Positions 36,582 through 47,238 of a stretch of DNA of 64,000 nt are shown in pieces (the stretch's first letter is position 1; each line of letters starts with the position of its first letter). The notes under the pieces are model-generated. The model saw nothing but the letters and a program-made list of their open reading frames with translations, was not told the DNA's origin and did not search any database. Source of the DNA: Begonia masoniana (Eukaryota > Streptophyta > Magnoliopsida > Cucurbitales > Begoniaceae); the NCBI GenBank assembly GCA_022432975.1, contig CM039515.1:20959554-21023553 (forward strand). Direction: 5' to 3'. Made by a program: the position numbers and the translations under genes.

Positions 36582-38106
36582 GATAATAACCCGAGCGTAG
36601 GTCAATCCTGGAGAACACTCAGGCACCCTACAGTTGGTAAAACAAATCATCGATTCGAGGCAGTGGATACTTATTCTTCACTGTGAGCTTATTCAGCTCT
36701 CTGTAATCCACGCACATCCTAAAAGTTCCGTCTTTCTTCTTGACGAATAGAACGGGCGCACCCCAGGGTGAAAAACTGGGTCGGATGAAACCCTTATCCA
36801 GTAACTCCTCTAGCTGAGTTTTCAACTCTCTCAATTCAGCGGGCGCCAATCTGTATGGATTCTTAGATACTGGCACGGAGCTAGGATATACATCAATAAC
36901 AAATTCGATCTCTCTGTCCGGTGGTAATCCGGGAAGATCGTCAAGGAATATCTCAGAGAATTCTCCGACTATAGGAATGTCACTCGGCTTTACTTCACAG
37001 AGCAACTATGTATCAATTACTGTGGCCAAATAAATAGTGCACTCACCTTTAAACTGCTCGTTGACCTTCATGGAATAAGAAATAGGCGGTCCACTCCATC
37101 TTTTCATCGCCTGATAAAAAAACTCGGCTTTACCCGGGGGTCGAAATGTCACAATCCCGGATCGACAATCGATGGTGGCGTAGTGCTGTGATAGCCAGTC
37201 CATCCCTAAGATCAGATCGTAGATCTCTATGCCCATAACAATCAAGCGAGCATAGAGAGTACAGTTCCTAACTGAGACAGTATTGCCCTGGACGACCTGA
37301 CCTGACTGTATACGCTCTCCTGAAGGAAGCATCACACTATATTCGCATTCTGCTAACTCAGGTACAAGCTTCAGTCTAGACACGCATGCAGTGGAAACAA
37401 AAGAGTGCGTAGCCCCCGTGTCTATCAAAGAAAATACAGCTACGCCCAAAATCAGAATAGTACCTGCTATCACGGTAGGCTGAGCCTCATCATCAATATC
37501 ACCAGGCTCGATAAATGCGAAAATCCTCGGTGTACAAATCTGTGTACCTTGTCCTCATTGACACTGACCTGACGTGGCGTGAATCGTGACAGTGCCTCAA
37601 ACCTCCTCACATACTCAGCAATCGAACCAACTTGTCGCAACTGCATAAACTCCACCATCTTCACCTCTCGTACTGTATGGCTGAAGTATTTATCATAGAA
37701 TATATAATCGTCGTGTCGGTGGTTGTCTTGATAGAATCCCACCAGAATCGAGCATCCAGCGCTAAGTGGTAGCTAACCAATGCAACCTTCTCCCCGTCCT
37801 CAATGCTTGCATAGGCCAGCATGTCCTCCATGGTTTGAATCCACTCCTCAACTGAAGAGGGAGCCGTAGACTGTCCGTTGAATACCGGAGGCTAGAGCCT
37901 CTGAAATCTCTCCATACCACGATTACCAAAAGTCGCGGTCTCCCGAGCTCTAGCACCCTCGCGGTCAATCAAGGTACCCAATTGCTGAGACTATCTTTCA
38001 TCTGTTGGGCCTGACGTTCCATATGTTGGGACTGTTGGGCAATGAAGTCTTTAAGGGTGTCTATCGTATCGTCTCTATTGTCTCGGTCGTTTCCTCGACG
38101 CACCAT
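36582..38106 (-). pseudogene. element M gag-protease-RT part
   Basis: From the ATG at 38,106 the minus strand encodes gag (YDKYFSHTVREVKMVEFMQL, AEYVRRFEALSRFTPRQVS), protease (LIDTGATHSFVSTA, catalytic DTG intact) and the first reverse-transcriptase motifs ([20 protein letters not shown]). Gag is broken by frameshifts around 37,500 and 37,750-37,980, where the CCHC region appears deleted. The 5' side has a short intron-like segment (38,185-38,120), primer binding site and LTR in the expected order. Confidence 0.85.
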
Positions 38107-38255
38107 GTTTATATACTTCCTATATCAAAGTTAAAACAAGCATCCTAAGAAATAGAACTTAAAGAAAACATATAAACATACTTACAGTTGAAGAAGGATG
38201 TCCGCGTAGTAGTTGTGCAGTCGAGCAGTCTACAGAACCGTTTTTAAAACCCGGG

Positions 38256-38268
38256 GGCTTTGGTATCA
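38256..38268 (-). other. primer binding site of element M
   Basis: The minus strand reads TGATACCAAAGCC, close to the TGGTATCAAAGCC of element P and to the initiator-tRNA-Met complement used by most plant Ty3/gypsy elements. It lies six bases inside the LTR end at 38,274. The variant bases suggest decay. Confidence 0.7.
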
Positions 38269-38273
38269 TAAGT

Positions 38274-40740
38274 TGTGACGACAATTTAACTATTCCTAAT
38301 TTTCTCGTATTATTTTTTTTTTATACTTAAAACTTTAAACCTAGCGTTTTAACGGAAATAAAACTTTTAAAATCAAATCGAGATCAAAATTGAAATCTGT
38401 GAAGTCTATGTTTATAAACCTTTTAAATAAACTTAAAACAATTTAATTAAAACTTAAAATAATTAATTAAAACAATTAAAATCAATCGCCAGGGACAAAA
38501 AGGGAGTTTCGCCCCAATATACAGGGGCGATCGCAACAGGCGAACGTTCGCCTGTTGCAAAACGCCAGTGGCGATCGCCACACTCTCTGGATTTCTCCAG
38601 AGAGCGGCGACGCGATCGCCTCCATAGGCGATCCCCCATTGACGAGGGGCGATCGATCGTCCTCCCTGGCGATCGATCGCCACCCTCTCCTTTTCTTCTT
38701 TTTCCTCTTCTTTCCATCTCTCTTTTCCTTTCTCTTCTTCTTCTTTCTTTTCCTCTACATCTTCTCTTCTCTTCTCCAGTTATCACTACACCTCATACAT
38801 TTTCAAATACCATTTAACATAAAACCCCAAATACTCGTATCTCCTCCATAGCCCCATTTAAACCGACTCGAAACATGTTTAAAATGAAATGAAAATGAAC
38901 TGCATGGGTATGTTTAAAAACCGAACATATCCCTATTACCAAACATTTTGCAAAACAAGTTTCTAAAACGTTTAAAAACTTTAAAACGTAAACCTATCAA
39001 CTAGTCAGAACCAAACATCCTAAAATGTTCTAACTATACAATTTTCCTACTATCTAACTACCGTGTCCTAAAATACCTTTACATGATTACCCACGGGTCA
39101 AAACGCACCGACTGCCCAGCGCACTCCCACAAGCCATCCTCCTTCAATCTGTACGATCGTCTGGTAGAGGGAATTCCTCCTCACCTGGATCTATGTCATC
39201 TACACCATAAAGACACCTATGAGATAAAAATCTCAGTAAGCTCTACGTAAATGCTAATGCATGGTCATGTATGCTCAATGCTATGAAAACCGTCCATGTC
39301 AATGCATATATCAGTACGTGTCAGTCTATGGTTATCGGAAACGCTCGACAGATGGATAGGGCACGTCCAGTGGTTAGACAGCCCACACCATCTGAAGGGA
39401 GGAAAACCCGCTCACCAAGGAACGCCAGGTCTGAACCTCATCCCCGATAACCCCATGTCATGGTTGTTTACTGTGATACTTTACTTGCCTTTACAATGCA
39501 TGTTCTTTTCATGAAATCCGTGCGTAAATTCATCTTCATGATATTTTTAAAACCATGATGCATGAGCAATTCAATATAAACATAAACATAAAGAGTATAC
39601 CATTAAAACTCGACAAATACCATCAAACAGTCAACCTATAAAACAACCGAACCCAATCTACCCAACCAAGACAATTTAAACAAACACGTCACCAAAACTC
39701 CTCGAGACGACTTCGACATACGGTGTAGGCCTATCAGCCGGAGTAAGTCACGAGAACTTATCTCGTGCGCGTTGAAATCCAAGCTCCGTCCACGAGCGTT
39801 CACCTAAGGCAATTTCACAAGTTTGTCGTTAAAACGAGTTTAAACTATTTAACGTCCAAAATTTAACGAAATTCTTAACTAAGAAAATTCCTAACGTTCT
39901 AACCTAACTAATCGAGGCATTTTAACAACCAATTAATACTCGATATCTCAGAATCACCATTAACGAGTTTTCCCCAAAACTCAAAAATTCATCAATTCCT
40001 AATATTCGACCTAAATCGATTTAACTTCGTCCAATAACATTCAATACGTCATCTATATTCACACCTACGATAACCTTACTGATTTCTAACCCTAAATCTC
40101 ATTTTTCACAAACCCTAACGAAACCCTAATCGTTTTTAACTCCGCAAAACTAAGAACTAAAGCCGGGAAACGTTAGAGACTTACTTAGAATCGTGAATAG
40201 AGAAGAAAACACGAAGAAACTTCGAAGAACAGAGGATAAATCGTCGACGGAGGTGAGAATCGCGTGCAAGGGAGAGGGAACTGTCGAAGGAGAGAAAGAA
40301 GAATCGTGAGTGTGGAGTGCTGGAGAAGAAAGGGTTGATGTTTTTAATTAAAATTTTACTTGGCAAATTACCATTTTGCCCTTCCTTTGATTTTCTATTT
40401 GTTTCGTCTTTCGTTTCGTTAATTAACCGTCGACTCGATTTCTCCAAGTTTCCTCATTTCACCAATAACTCCAACTTATTATTAGGGCTTTATTAAAACT
40501 GTCCGTTCGTAATTCAGACCTCGTTTACTATTTTAACTAAAGTATCCTTTATATTACGATAAACGTAATTCTCGTAAAATTAGCGTTAAACTCCCAAAAT
40601 TCCTGAAATTTTCCCAAAATCCTCATTAATTATTAGGATCGTAATAATGCTTTCTTTTTACGAAACCGACTTGATTTGACATATTTACAAAAATACCATT
40701 TACATTAAAATAATAATATTCCGTACAGCCGGGTATTACA
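38274..40740 (-). repeat. 5' LTR of element M (group G)
   Basis: It runs TGTGACGAC at the left to GGGTATTACA at the right, 2,467 bp. Its right end cuts the protease region of element O, so M inserted into O. A mini-exon lies at about 39,762-39,803, where the second donor has decayed from GT to AT (GAG-ATAAGT). The hairpin segment at about 38,510-38,690 contains GCGATCGATCGCC and CTCTCTGGA...TCCAGAGAG. Confidence 0.85.
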
Positions 40741-41971
40741 TCTACGTACAACTTCTTATCTCCTAAGGACATAATATCACCTTTTACTATCTGCTCTGAA
40801 TGTAAGGACTTCCCTGACGGTAACATAACACTATATGACCTCTCGGCTGGCAAGAGTTCTAACCTATGCTTACATACAAACAGGGTTGATACAAACAAAT
40901 GTGTGGCTCCCGTATCTATAAGTGCATAAGCAGAAACACCACAGATCATAATTGTACCTGTTATGACCGTATGCTGCACTGCATTCTCATCTTCCATTAA
41001 AGCATAGACTCTTGGCGCTACTCTCACTTGATTTGGGTCTGGCGGCATGGGGCAATCTCTGACCATGTGTCCAACCTTGTCACATCTATAGCAACAGCCA
41101 GAATACAATTTGCATTCGCCATGGTGGTTCTTCTGGCAGGTGGAACATAGAGGAGCTAAAGGTCGCTTTCCTTTTCCTTGGTCATCATTTGGATTGAAGG
41201 GTCTCTTCACACCTTTATGCTATTGTTACGGTCCTCTATTCGGTTGTGGTTGCAACCTCTGCCCTAGCATGGTGGCGGCTGAGTCTCCTTGATAAACTTC
41301 CTTGGCGGTTCACGTTGTCCTTGTACTGTTAACTCAACTTCTTCCAATTCCAAAGCCTTAGCAGCCTCTGCAGTCTTCACTCCTTGGAAGAGGCTCGGCT
41401 TCAATCCATGGACAAACTGGTGAATCTTGTCTTCCTCATCATCCACCAGACGGAGTGCAAACCTGGACAAGGCCTCAAACTTACAGATGTAATCAGCCAC
41501 AGAACCGGTTTGGCGCAGCTGCATAAACAACATCTTTTTGCTGGCCCGAACTGCTCGGCTAAAATACTTGTCATAGAAGGCCGTCTTGAACCGTGTCCAG
41601 GTCATGTCTTCCACGTTGGTAGTGCTCTTGATTGAGTCCCACCAATGCCTTGCACCCAATGCAAGATGAAAAACAGCACATGTGACCTTGTCCCCTTCTT
41701 CGACCTTGGCATACTTGAACATGTCCTCAATTGTTCGAATCCACTCTTCAGCATAAATAGGATCTGAAACTTGACCATTGAATACTGGAGGTCGAAGGCG
41801 GTGAAAACGCTCGCTTCCATGGTCGTGAGTCGTATTCGAGCTAGAATTCTCTTGCTCTTCTCTAGTAGCCACCCACTGCTCAATTTGGTGGGACTGGCGA
41901 ATAACTAACTCGGTTAGTTGAGCGATGGTGTTACTATCTTCATTGTTCTCTCTTTGTTGACCTCTTACCAT
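40741..41971 (-). pseudogene. element O gag-protease part (Tekay-like)
   Basis: Starting at 41,971 the minus strand encodes gag (RPPVFNGQVSDPIYAEEWIR, FYDKYFSRAVRASKKMLFMQ), a CCHC zinc knuckle (CYRCDKVGHMVRDC) and the start of protease (ALIDTGATHLFVS). A stop and frameshift lie near 41,210-41,264. The sequence ends where the LTR of M begins at 40,740, and the downstream half (RT, RNase H, integrase) is absent from the window. It is more diverged from P than M or N are, so it is a separate lineage. Confidence 0.85.
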
Positions 41972-42117
41972 TTTGAGATTCCTAAACAAATAACCATAAA
42001 CACATCTTAACGTAATGACATTACTAAAATCATAGACAATTACAGTTGTTGGAGTGTGCTCATGTGACAATCTGTGCTGGAATGCAGTCTACAGAATCGA
42101 TTTTAGAACCCAATTTT

Positions 42118-42130
42118 GCTTTGATACCAT
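42118..42130 (-). other. primer binding site of element O
   Basis: The minus strand reads ATGGTATCAAAGC three bases inside the LTR end at 42,134. This matches initiator-tRNA-Met priming and fixes the orientation of O. Confidence 0.8.
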
Positions 42131-42329
42131 AATTGTAACAACCCGAGTCTCCCAAAACCGATTTGTTACCCATGACATAGGACTAGACTAAGAAATCTTA
42201 CGAAAAATTTTGACATTACTCTCAATAATAAAAATTTTATCTTTAAATCCTCGACCATTCAACGGAAAACCCATTTAGTAAGTAACATTAATAAGAGACA
42301 GAATGTTAAAATATTTGGCTGAGGGAATT

Positions 42330-43100
42330 GAAAATCAAAGAACATCTACCGATCGCAAACGACAAAACTTTCTTCTCGCATCTGCCGATCGCAAAACGAC
42401 AAACATAATTCTCACTTCTACCGATAGTGGAAAATCTACATCTTTTGATTGACATGTGCATCCCACGTGACTCATTAAACATTACCCGACAGAAAACTTC
42501 TACCGATAATAATAAACAGCATTTGCCGATTACAAAACGACAAGACATAATACTCACTTCTACCGATAGTGGAAAATCTACATCTTTTGATTGACATGGG
42601 TACCGATAATAATATACAGCATTTGCCGATTACAAAACGACAAGACATAATACTCACTTCTACCGATAGTGGAAAATCTACATCTTTTGATTGACATGTG
42701 CATCCCACGTGACTCATTAAATACATTAAACGTTACCCGACAGAAGACTTCTACCGATAATAATATACAGCATCTGCCGATTACAAAACGACAAAACATA
42801 ATACTCACTTCTACCGATAGTGGAAAATCTACATCTTCCGATTGACATGTGCATCCCACGTGACTCATTAAACATCATCCGATAGAAGACTTCTACCGAT
42901 AGTGGAAAATCTACATCTTTTGATTGACATGTGCATCCCACGTGACTCATTAAACATTACCCGACAGAAAACTTCTACCGATAGTGGAAAATCTACATCT
43001 TTTGATTGACATGTGCATCCCACGTGACTCATTAAACATTACCCGACAGAAGACTTCTACCGATAGTGGAAAATCTACATCTTTTGATTGACATGTGCAT
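42330..43100. repeat. 82-bp minisatellite in LTR of O
   Basis: Units contain CTTCTACCGATAGTGG, ATCTACATCTTTTGATTG and CCCACGTGACTCATTAAA. ATCTACATC starts at 42434, 42576, 42676, 42827, 42909, 42991 and 43073. The last four are exactly 82 bp apart; earlier units carry an extra TGCCGATTACAAAACGAC block or a truncation. Each full unit has a CACGTG G-box. Confidence 0.85.
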
Positions 43101-43101
43101 C

Positions 43102-43978
43102 TAGCGGAAGACTTAAATAAAACAGATCATTCTATATCCTCATAATTATCCTCAAACTTAGGAATTGAATCAGACAATTTCCAAAATCCGACGTTATAAA
43201 GAAAAATCTCATCCTACTTAGTCATACGTATTCATAATCTTTACTAACATCTTAGAGCAGTAACCAGGGGTTGAAATTGCATTCCAGCCACAAACTGTCA
43301 CCCTGAGCACTATCCAGCAACCAGTCCTAGACATCTTCAGTGGGTTTGAAATCCTCACCTGATAATTCGTCACCTACATCATAAGGTTTAAACTATAAGC
43401 CTAATGCTTAGTAAGGAGTGCAATATTAACATGTATGCATGAATGCACAGTTGACGGTGAACGTGGACTCTTAACATAATAGATAAATTTCTACCGGTAG
43501 AAAACATCTACCGGTGGACAAGCACGTTTAACATCTTCTGATAGGAAACATTCAGACTTTCTCAGACTTCAACATGACCGAGATAAACTAACACACAGTT
43601 GAACCATAGACTCATCCAAATACGTGTAGCGGAAGACTTAAATAAAACAGATCATTCTATATCCTCATAATTATCCTCAAACTTAGGAATTGAATCAGAC
43701 AATTTCCAAAATCCGACGTTATAAGAAAAATCTCATCCTACTTAGTCATACGTATTCATAATCTTTACTAACATCTTAAGAGCAGTAACCAGGGGTTGAA
43801 ATTGCATTCCAGCCACAAACTGTCACCCTGAGCACTATCCAGCAACCAGTCCTAGACATCTTCATTGGGTTTGAAATCCTCACCTGATAATTCGTCACCT
43901 ACATCATAAGGTTTAAACTATAAGCCTAATGCTTAGTAAGGAGTGCAATATTAACATGTATGCATGAATGCACAGTTG
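43102..43978. repeat. 353-bp direct duplication within LTR of O
   Basis: 43,102-43,454 and 43,627-43,978 are nearly identical by eye (a few substitutions and a one-base gap) and are offset by 525 bp. The repeated block includes the second-acceptor context CACCTACATCATAAGG, so that signal is doubled. The spacer carries CATCTACCGGTGG-type motifs. Confidence 0.85.
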
Positions 43979-44781
43979 AAAGGAACACATTTTCATAATA
44001 ATTTCTCGTCATATTCTTGTTCATATTCTTGTTCATCGTTTACATCATGTGGATTAAGGGAGGATTTGTGCCGAAAAGGGGGTTGACAGTGAAAGTGTAC
44101 ATATTCCCTTGCGGGCCGTATTCATGGTCCCTCTTTTGGACAATGACATACGCCAAACCGCCCCCAACCCTCTCTTAATCCTTGTTTCATAAGTTTCATG
44201 TTCATATCTTGATCGTGAAGGAAAAACATGCACTTAAAACATTTTCATATGCTTGAAAGGAAACAATCGTGAAGCATGAGTATGAGTACTCTTATTTCAT
44301 CGGACTAAAAGGACAGATCAATCATTCAACAATAAATCATGTTGCTAACTCACATATCATAATCATACAGACAATAACACAAACAGTTTTCGGACATCAT
44401 AATCAACTTTAACTTAGTACATTTGTGATGTAGGGCCCTAATGACCGGGAATCCTACTCACTCATTTACCTGGTTTCCTTAGCAAACTTGAGCACTTCTC
44501 TTCTTCACCTAAAACATTTCACATTACAGAGTTAAACAAAATCCTAAAAGTTCTAACCAAAAGTCATCCTAGAATCTAACATATATATTTCTAAATCTTC
44601 TTAGTCGAGCACCTTGTGCGCAGATTAACTTCCAGAACCTAAAAATAACCAGATTAAACCTAGTAACTAACCACAGATTACAAATGTCACTACTATTACT
44701 CTGCCATTGAAGAATCCGAAACTTCAAGTCCTAGTTGAAAACAGAGCTCTAAGTAACTAACCAGCAACTACATTGTCTAAG

Positions 44782-47072
44782 TGTAATATCCGGCTGTACG
44801 AAATTTTATATTGTATATATATTTTGGATTATACATTGGCATTTTTATGAATAGGTCAAATCAAGCTCGTTTTACGAAAAGGAAGCATCATTAGAACCCT
44901 AACGATTAATTGGAATTTTAAGAAAATTTAGGGAATTTTCGGAATAATAACACTATATTCCGAATAATCACCTTTATCGTAATGTAAATGACGTTTCAGT
45001 AAAAATAGTAAACGAGGTCCGTTGTGCGAACAGACAGTTTTAATAAATCCCAAATAATAAGTTGGACTTGTTGATGAAATAAGGAGATTTGGTGAACCCG
45101 AATAGTTGGACGATTAACGAACTGAAGACGAAACAAAATAGAAATAAGTGTTAAGGGCATTTTAGTAATTTTCAAACCAAATTATATAAAATAAACAAAT
45201 TTCTTTTCTCTCCCTCACTTTCTCTCTTCTTCCCTGGCGTTCACGAACCAGAGGCAATTTTCCTCTTTGGCCGTCGACGGCGATTCCATTTACGGCGACG
45301 ATTCGACCTCCGATCGTTCCGTTTTCTTCACATTTATTTCGAGTTTTACGGAGTTTGAACAATTAGGGTTTCGTTAGGTTTCGTTTAAAAGTCGAGATTT
45401 AGGGCTCAAAATTGATAGATTGTTATAGTTTACGAACGTATTGCACGTATTAAGCGTTATTGGAAGAAGTTAGGATGATTTAGGAGAAATGTTAAATTTG
45501 TAAATTTCGGGTTTTCGGAAAACTCGTAAATTGGATTTCGGGGTATCAAGCGTAGATTAATGGATTAAATGCCTCGATAAGTTAAGTTGGAACGTTAGGA
45601 AATTCCTTAGTTAAGGTTTTGTAAATTTGGACGATCGATAGCTTAAATTAGTTTTAACGTCGATATTGTGTTTTGCTTCAGACAAACAACGCTCGTGGAC
45701 GGAGCTTGAGCTGCTTTGGACACGAGGTAAGTCTTCGTGATTCTTTTCTGGCCGATTGGCCTACACCGTACATCGAAGTCGTTTCGAGGAGTTTGGAGAC
45801 GCACTAGTTTATATTGCTTTGGTTGGGTAGTTAGGTTTAATTGTTTTGTAGATTATGTTTTACAGTCTTGATGGTATGTATGCTGAGTGTTTAAATTTTG
45901 TTATGAACTGTTCATGCATCACGTGTTTTAAAGAAAGAGCATGAAAATGAATTTCCGCACGATGTTTTAAAAATGGCGATGTGGCCTGGAGAGGGGCTTG
46001 ACCTATTGTGGAGGCACGCAGGGGCTTGTCACAATACCACATCTATTGCACTCATATGTATGGTCATGCGAGATGGGGCTCAGGCACGGCTGTACGTGTT
46101 GTAAGCGTGTACCGCCCTCTTCTAGCTGGAAAGAGTAGTCCGACCGCTGGATGTGCTCTCTCCGGTTAGGAGGCTGAGATCTCGGTGACACCCACAGAGT
46201 AAAGTAAAGAAAATACTGCATGATTTCTGAACTCACACGCATAGCATATAGTTGCATTTATGAGGGCTTGCTGAGATTTTTATCTCATAGTGTATTGTAT
46301 GGTGTAGGTGATTACGAGAATATAGGTGAGGATGTCCCTCCTCCGGAGGCTTGAGTCCAGTTGACGGAGGATGGCTGCGGCAGTGTGTTGGTGCAGTCGA
46401 CGCTTACCGACCTGTGGGGATGTATGTATAGATTTTGGGATGTTTTGTATTGGTGAATTGTATAGACATTTTATGATGTTTGGTTCTGGTAGTTGATAGG
46501 TTACCTTTCGTACTGTAAACGTTTTGTAAAAGTATTTTGAAAATGTTTTGATATTAGGGAAATGTCCGATTTTTAAACATATCCACGCAAATTGTTTTTA
46601 CGAAAATTGGTTACGTGTTAATGGGGTTTTGAGTTGTTGTTTCGGGTGGTTGATGAAGTGGGGAATGAGGAGAATTTGAATGCAGTATATTAGATGTAAA
46701 TTTGATTATGTACGTGGAGCAGGAGGGAGAAATGAGGAAAGAAAAGGAAGGGGGGCAGAACGCCTGGCGAACATTCGCCAGGCGTGGCGATTGCATCGCC
46801 GCCCTCTGGAGAAATCCAGAGGGTGTGGCGATTGCTCGCCGCAAATTGTGGCGAGCAATCGCCTCCTTATTTTATTAATTACTTATTTAATTAAATTAAG
46901 TTTTAATTAAATTGTTTTAAGTTTTATTTAAATTGTTTTAAAATTTAGAATTCAATTCCGATTTCGATTCTGGTTTCGATTTCGGTTTAGTTTCCGCCTA
47001 GAGTTTAGTTAAAGATATTAGGATTAAAAAAAAAATAGTACGAAAATTGGGTACAGTGTCTAGGTCATGACA
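44782..47072 (+). repeat. 5' LTR of element P (group G)
   Basis: It runs TGTAATATCC to GGTCATGACA, 2,291 bp. Acceptor CTTCAG ending at 45,681, mini-exon 45,682-45,726 (45 nt), donor CGAG-GTAAGT at 45,727, acceptor GTGTAG ending at 46,307. Compared with the 3' LTR it lacks about 50 bp near 45,333, which includes the first donor. Four consecutive hairpins lie at 46,759-46,865, for example GCCTGGCGA...TCGCCAGGC and CCCTCTGGA...TCCAGAGGG. Confidence 0.93.
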
Positions 47073-47077
47073 ATTTA

Positions 47078-47090
47078 TGGTATCAAAGCC
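47078..47090 (+). other. primer binding site of element P
   Basis: TGGTATCAAAGCC lies five bases after the 5' LTR, the usual initiator-tRNA-Met complement with one difference from TGGTATCAGAGCC. Confidence 0.88.
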
Positions 47091-47160
47091 CCCGGGTTTT
47101 AAAATTGGTTCTGTAGACTGCTCGACTGCACAGCCACTACGCGGACATTCTTCATCAACT

Positions 47161-47226
47161 GTAAGTACGTTTATAGCTTTATTTGGTTTCTAGTTTCTTA
47201 GAATATTTGTTTTAACTTTTATATAG
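47161..47226 (+). other. predicted 66-nt leader intron between primer site and gag
   Basis: Donor ACT-GTAAGTA and acceptor TATATAG-GAG enclose a T-rich 66-nt segment. Element M has the same arrangement at 38,185-38,120 (66 nt) and O at 42,043-41,982 (62 nt), each ending a few bases before the gag ATG. Splicing is inferred, and 62-66 nt is near the lower size limit for plant introns. Confidence 0.45.
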
Positions 47227-47238
47227 GAGTATATAAAT

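Larger units (their letters stand above)
42134..44781 (-). repeat. 5' LTR of element O, inner part (group R)
   Basis: It starts (left end) TGTAACAACC next to the primer binding site and is interrupted after 44,781 by element P. The outer part resumes at 54,621. Minus-strand mini-exon 44,470-44,508 has a TTTTAG acceptor and a CCAG-GTAAAT donor. It contains the 82-bp array and a 353-bp direct duplication. Confidence 0.85.

Noticed and set aside
23982..38273. M and N as two halves of one element
   Set aside because: Both contain protease, reverse transcriptase and the start of RNase H, so they overlap in content and must be separate copies.
42306..42950. Repetitive open frames over the 82-bp array
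   Set aside because: Translations of a minisatellite; no start context or family.
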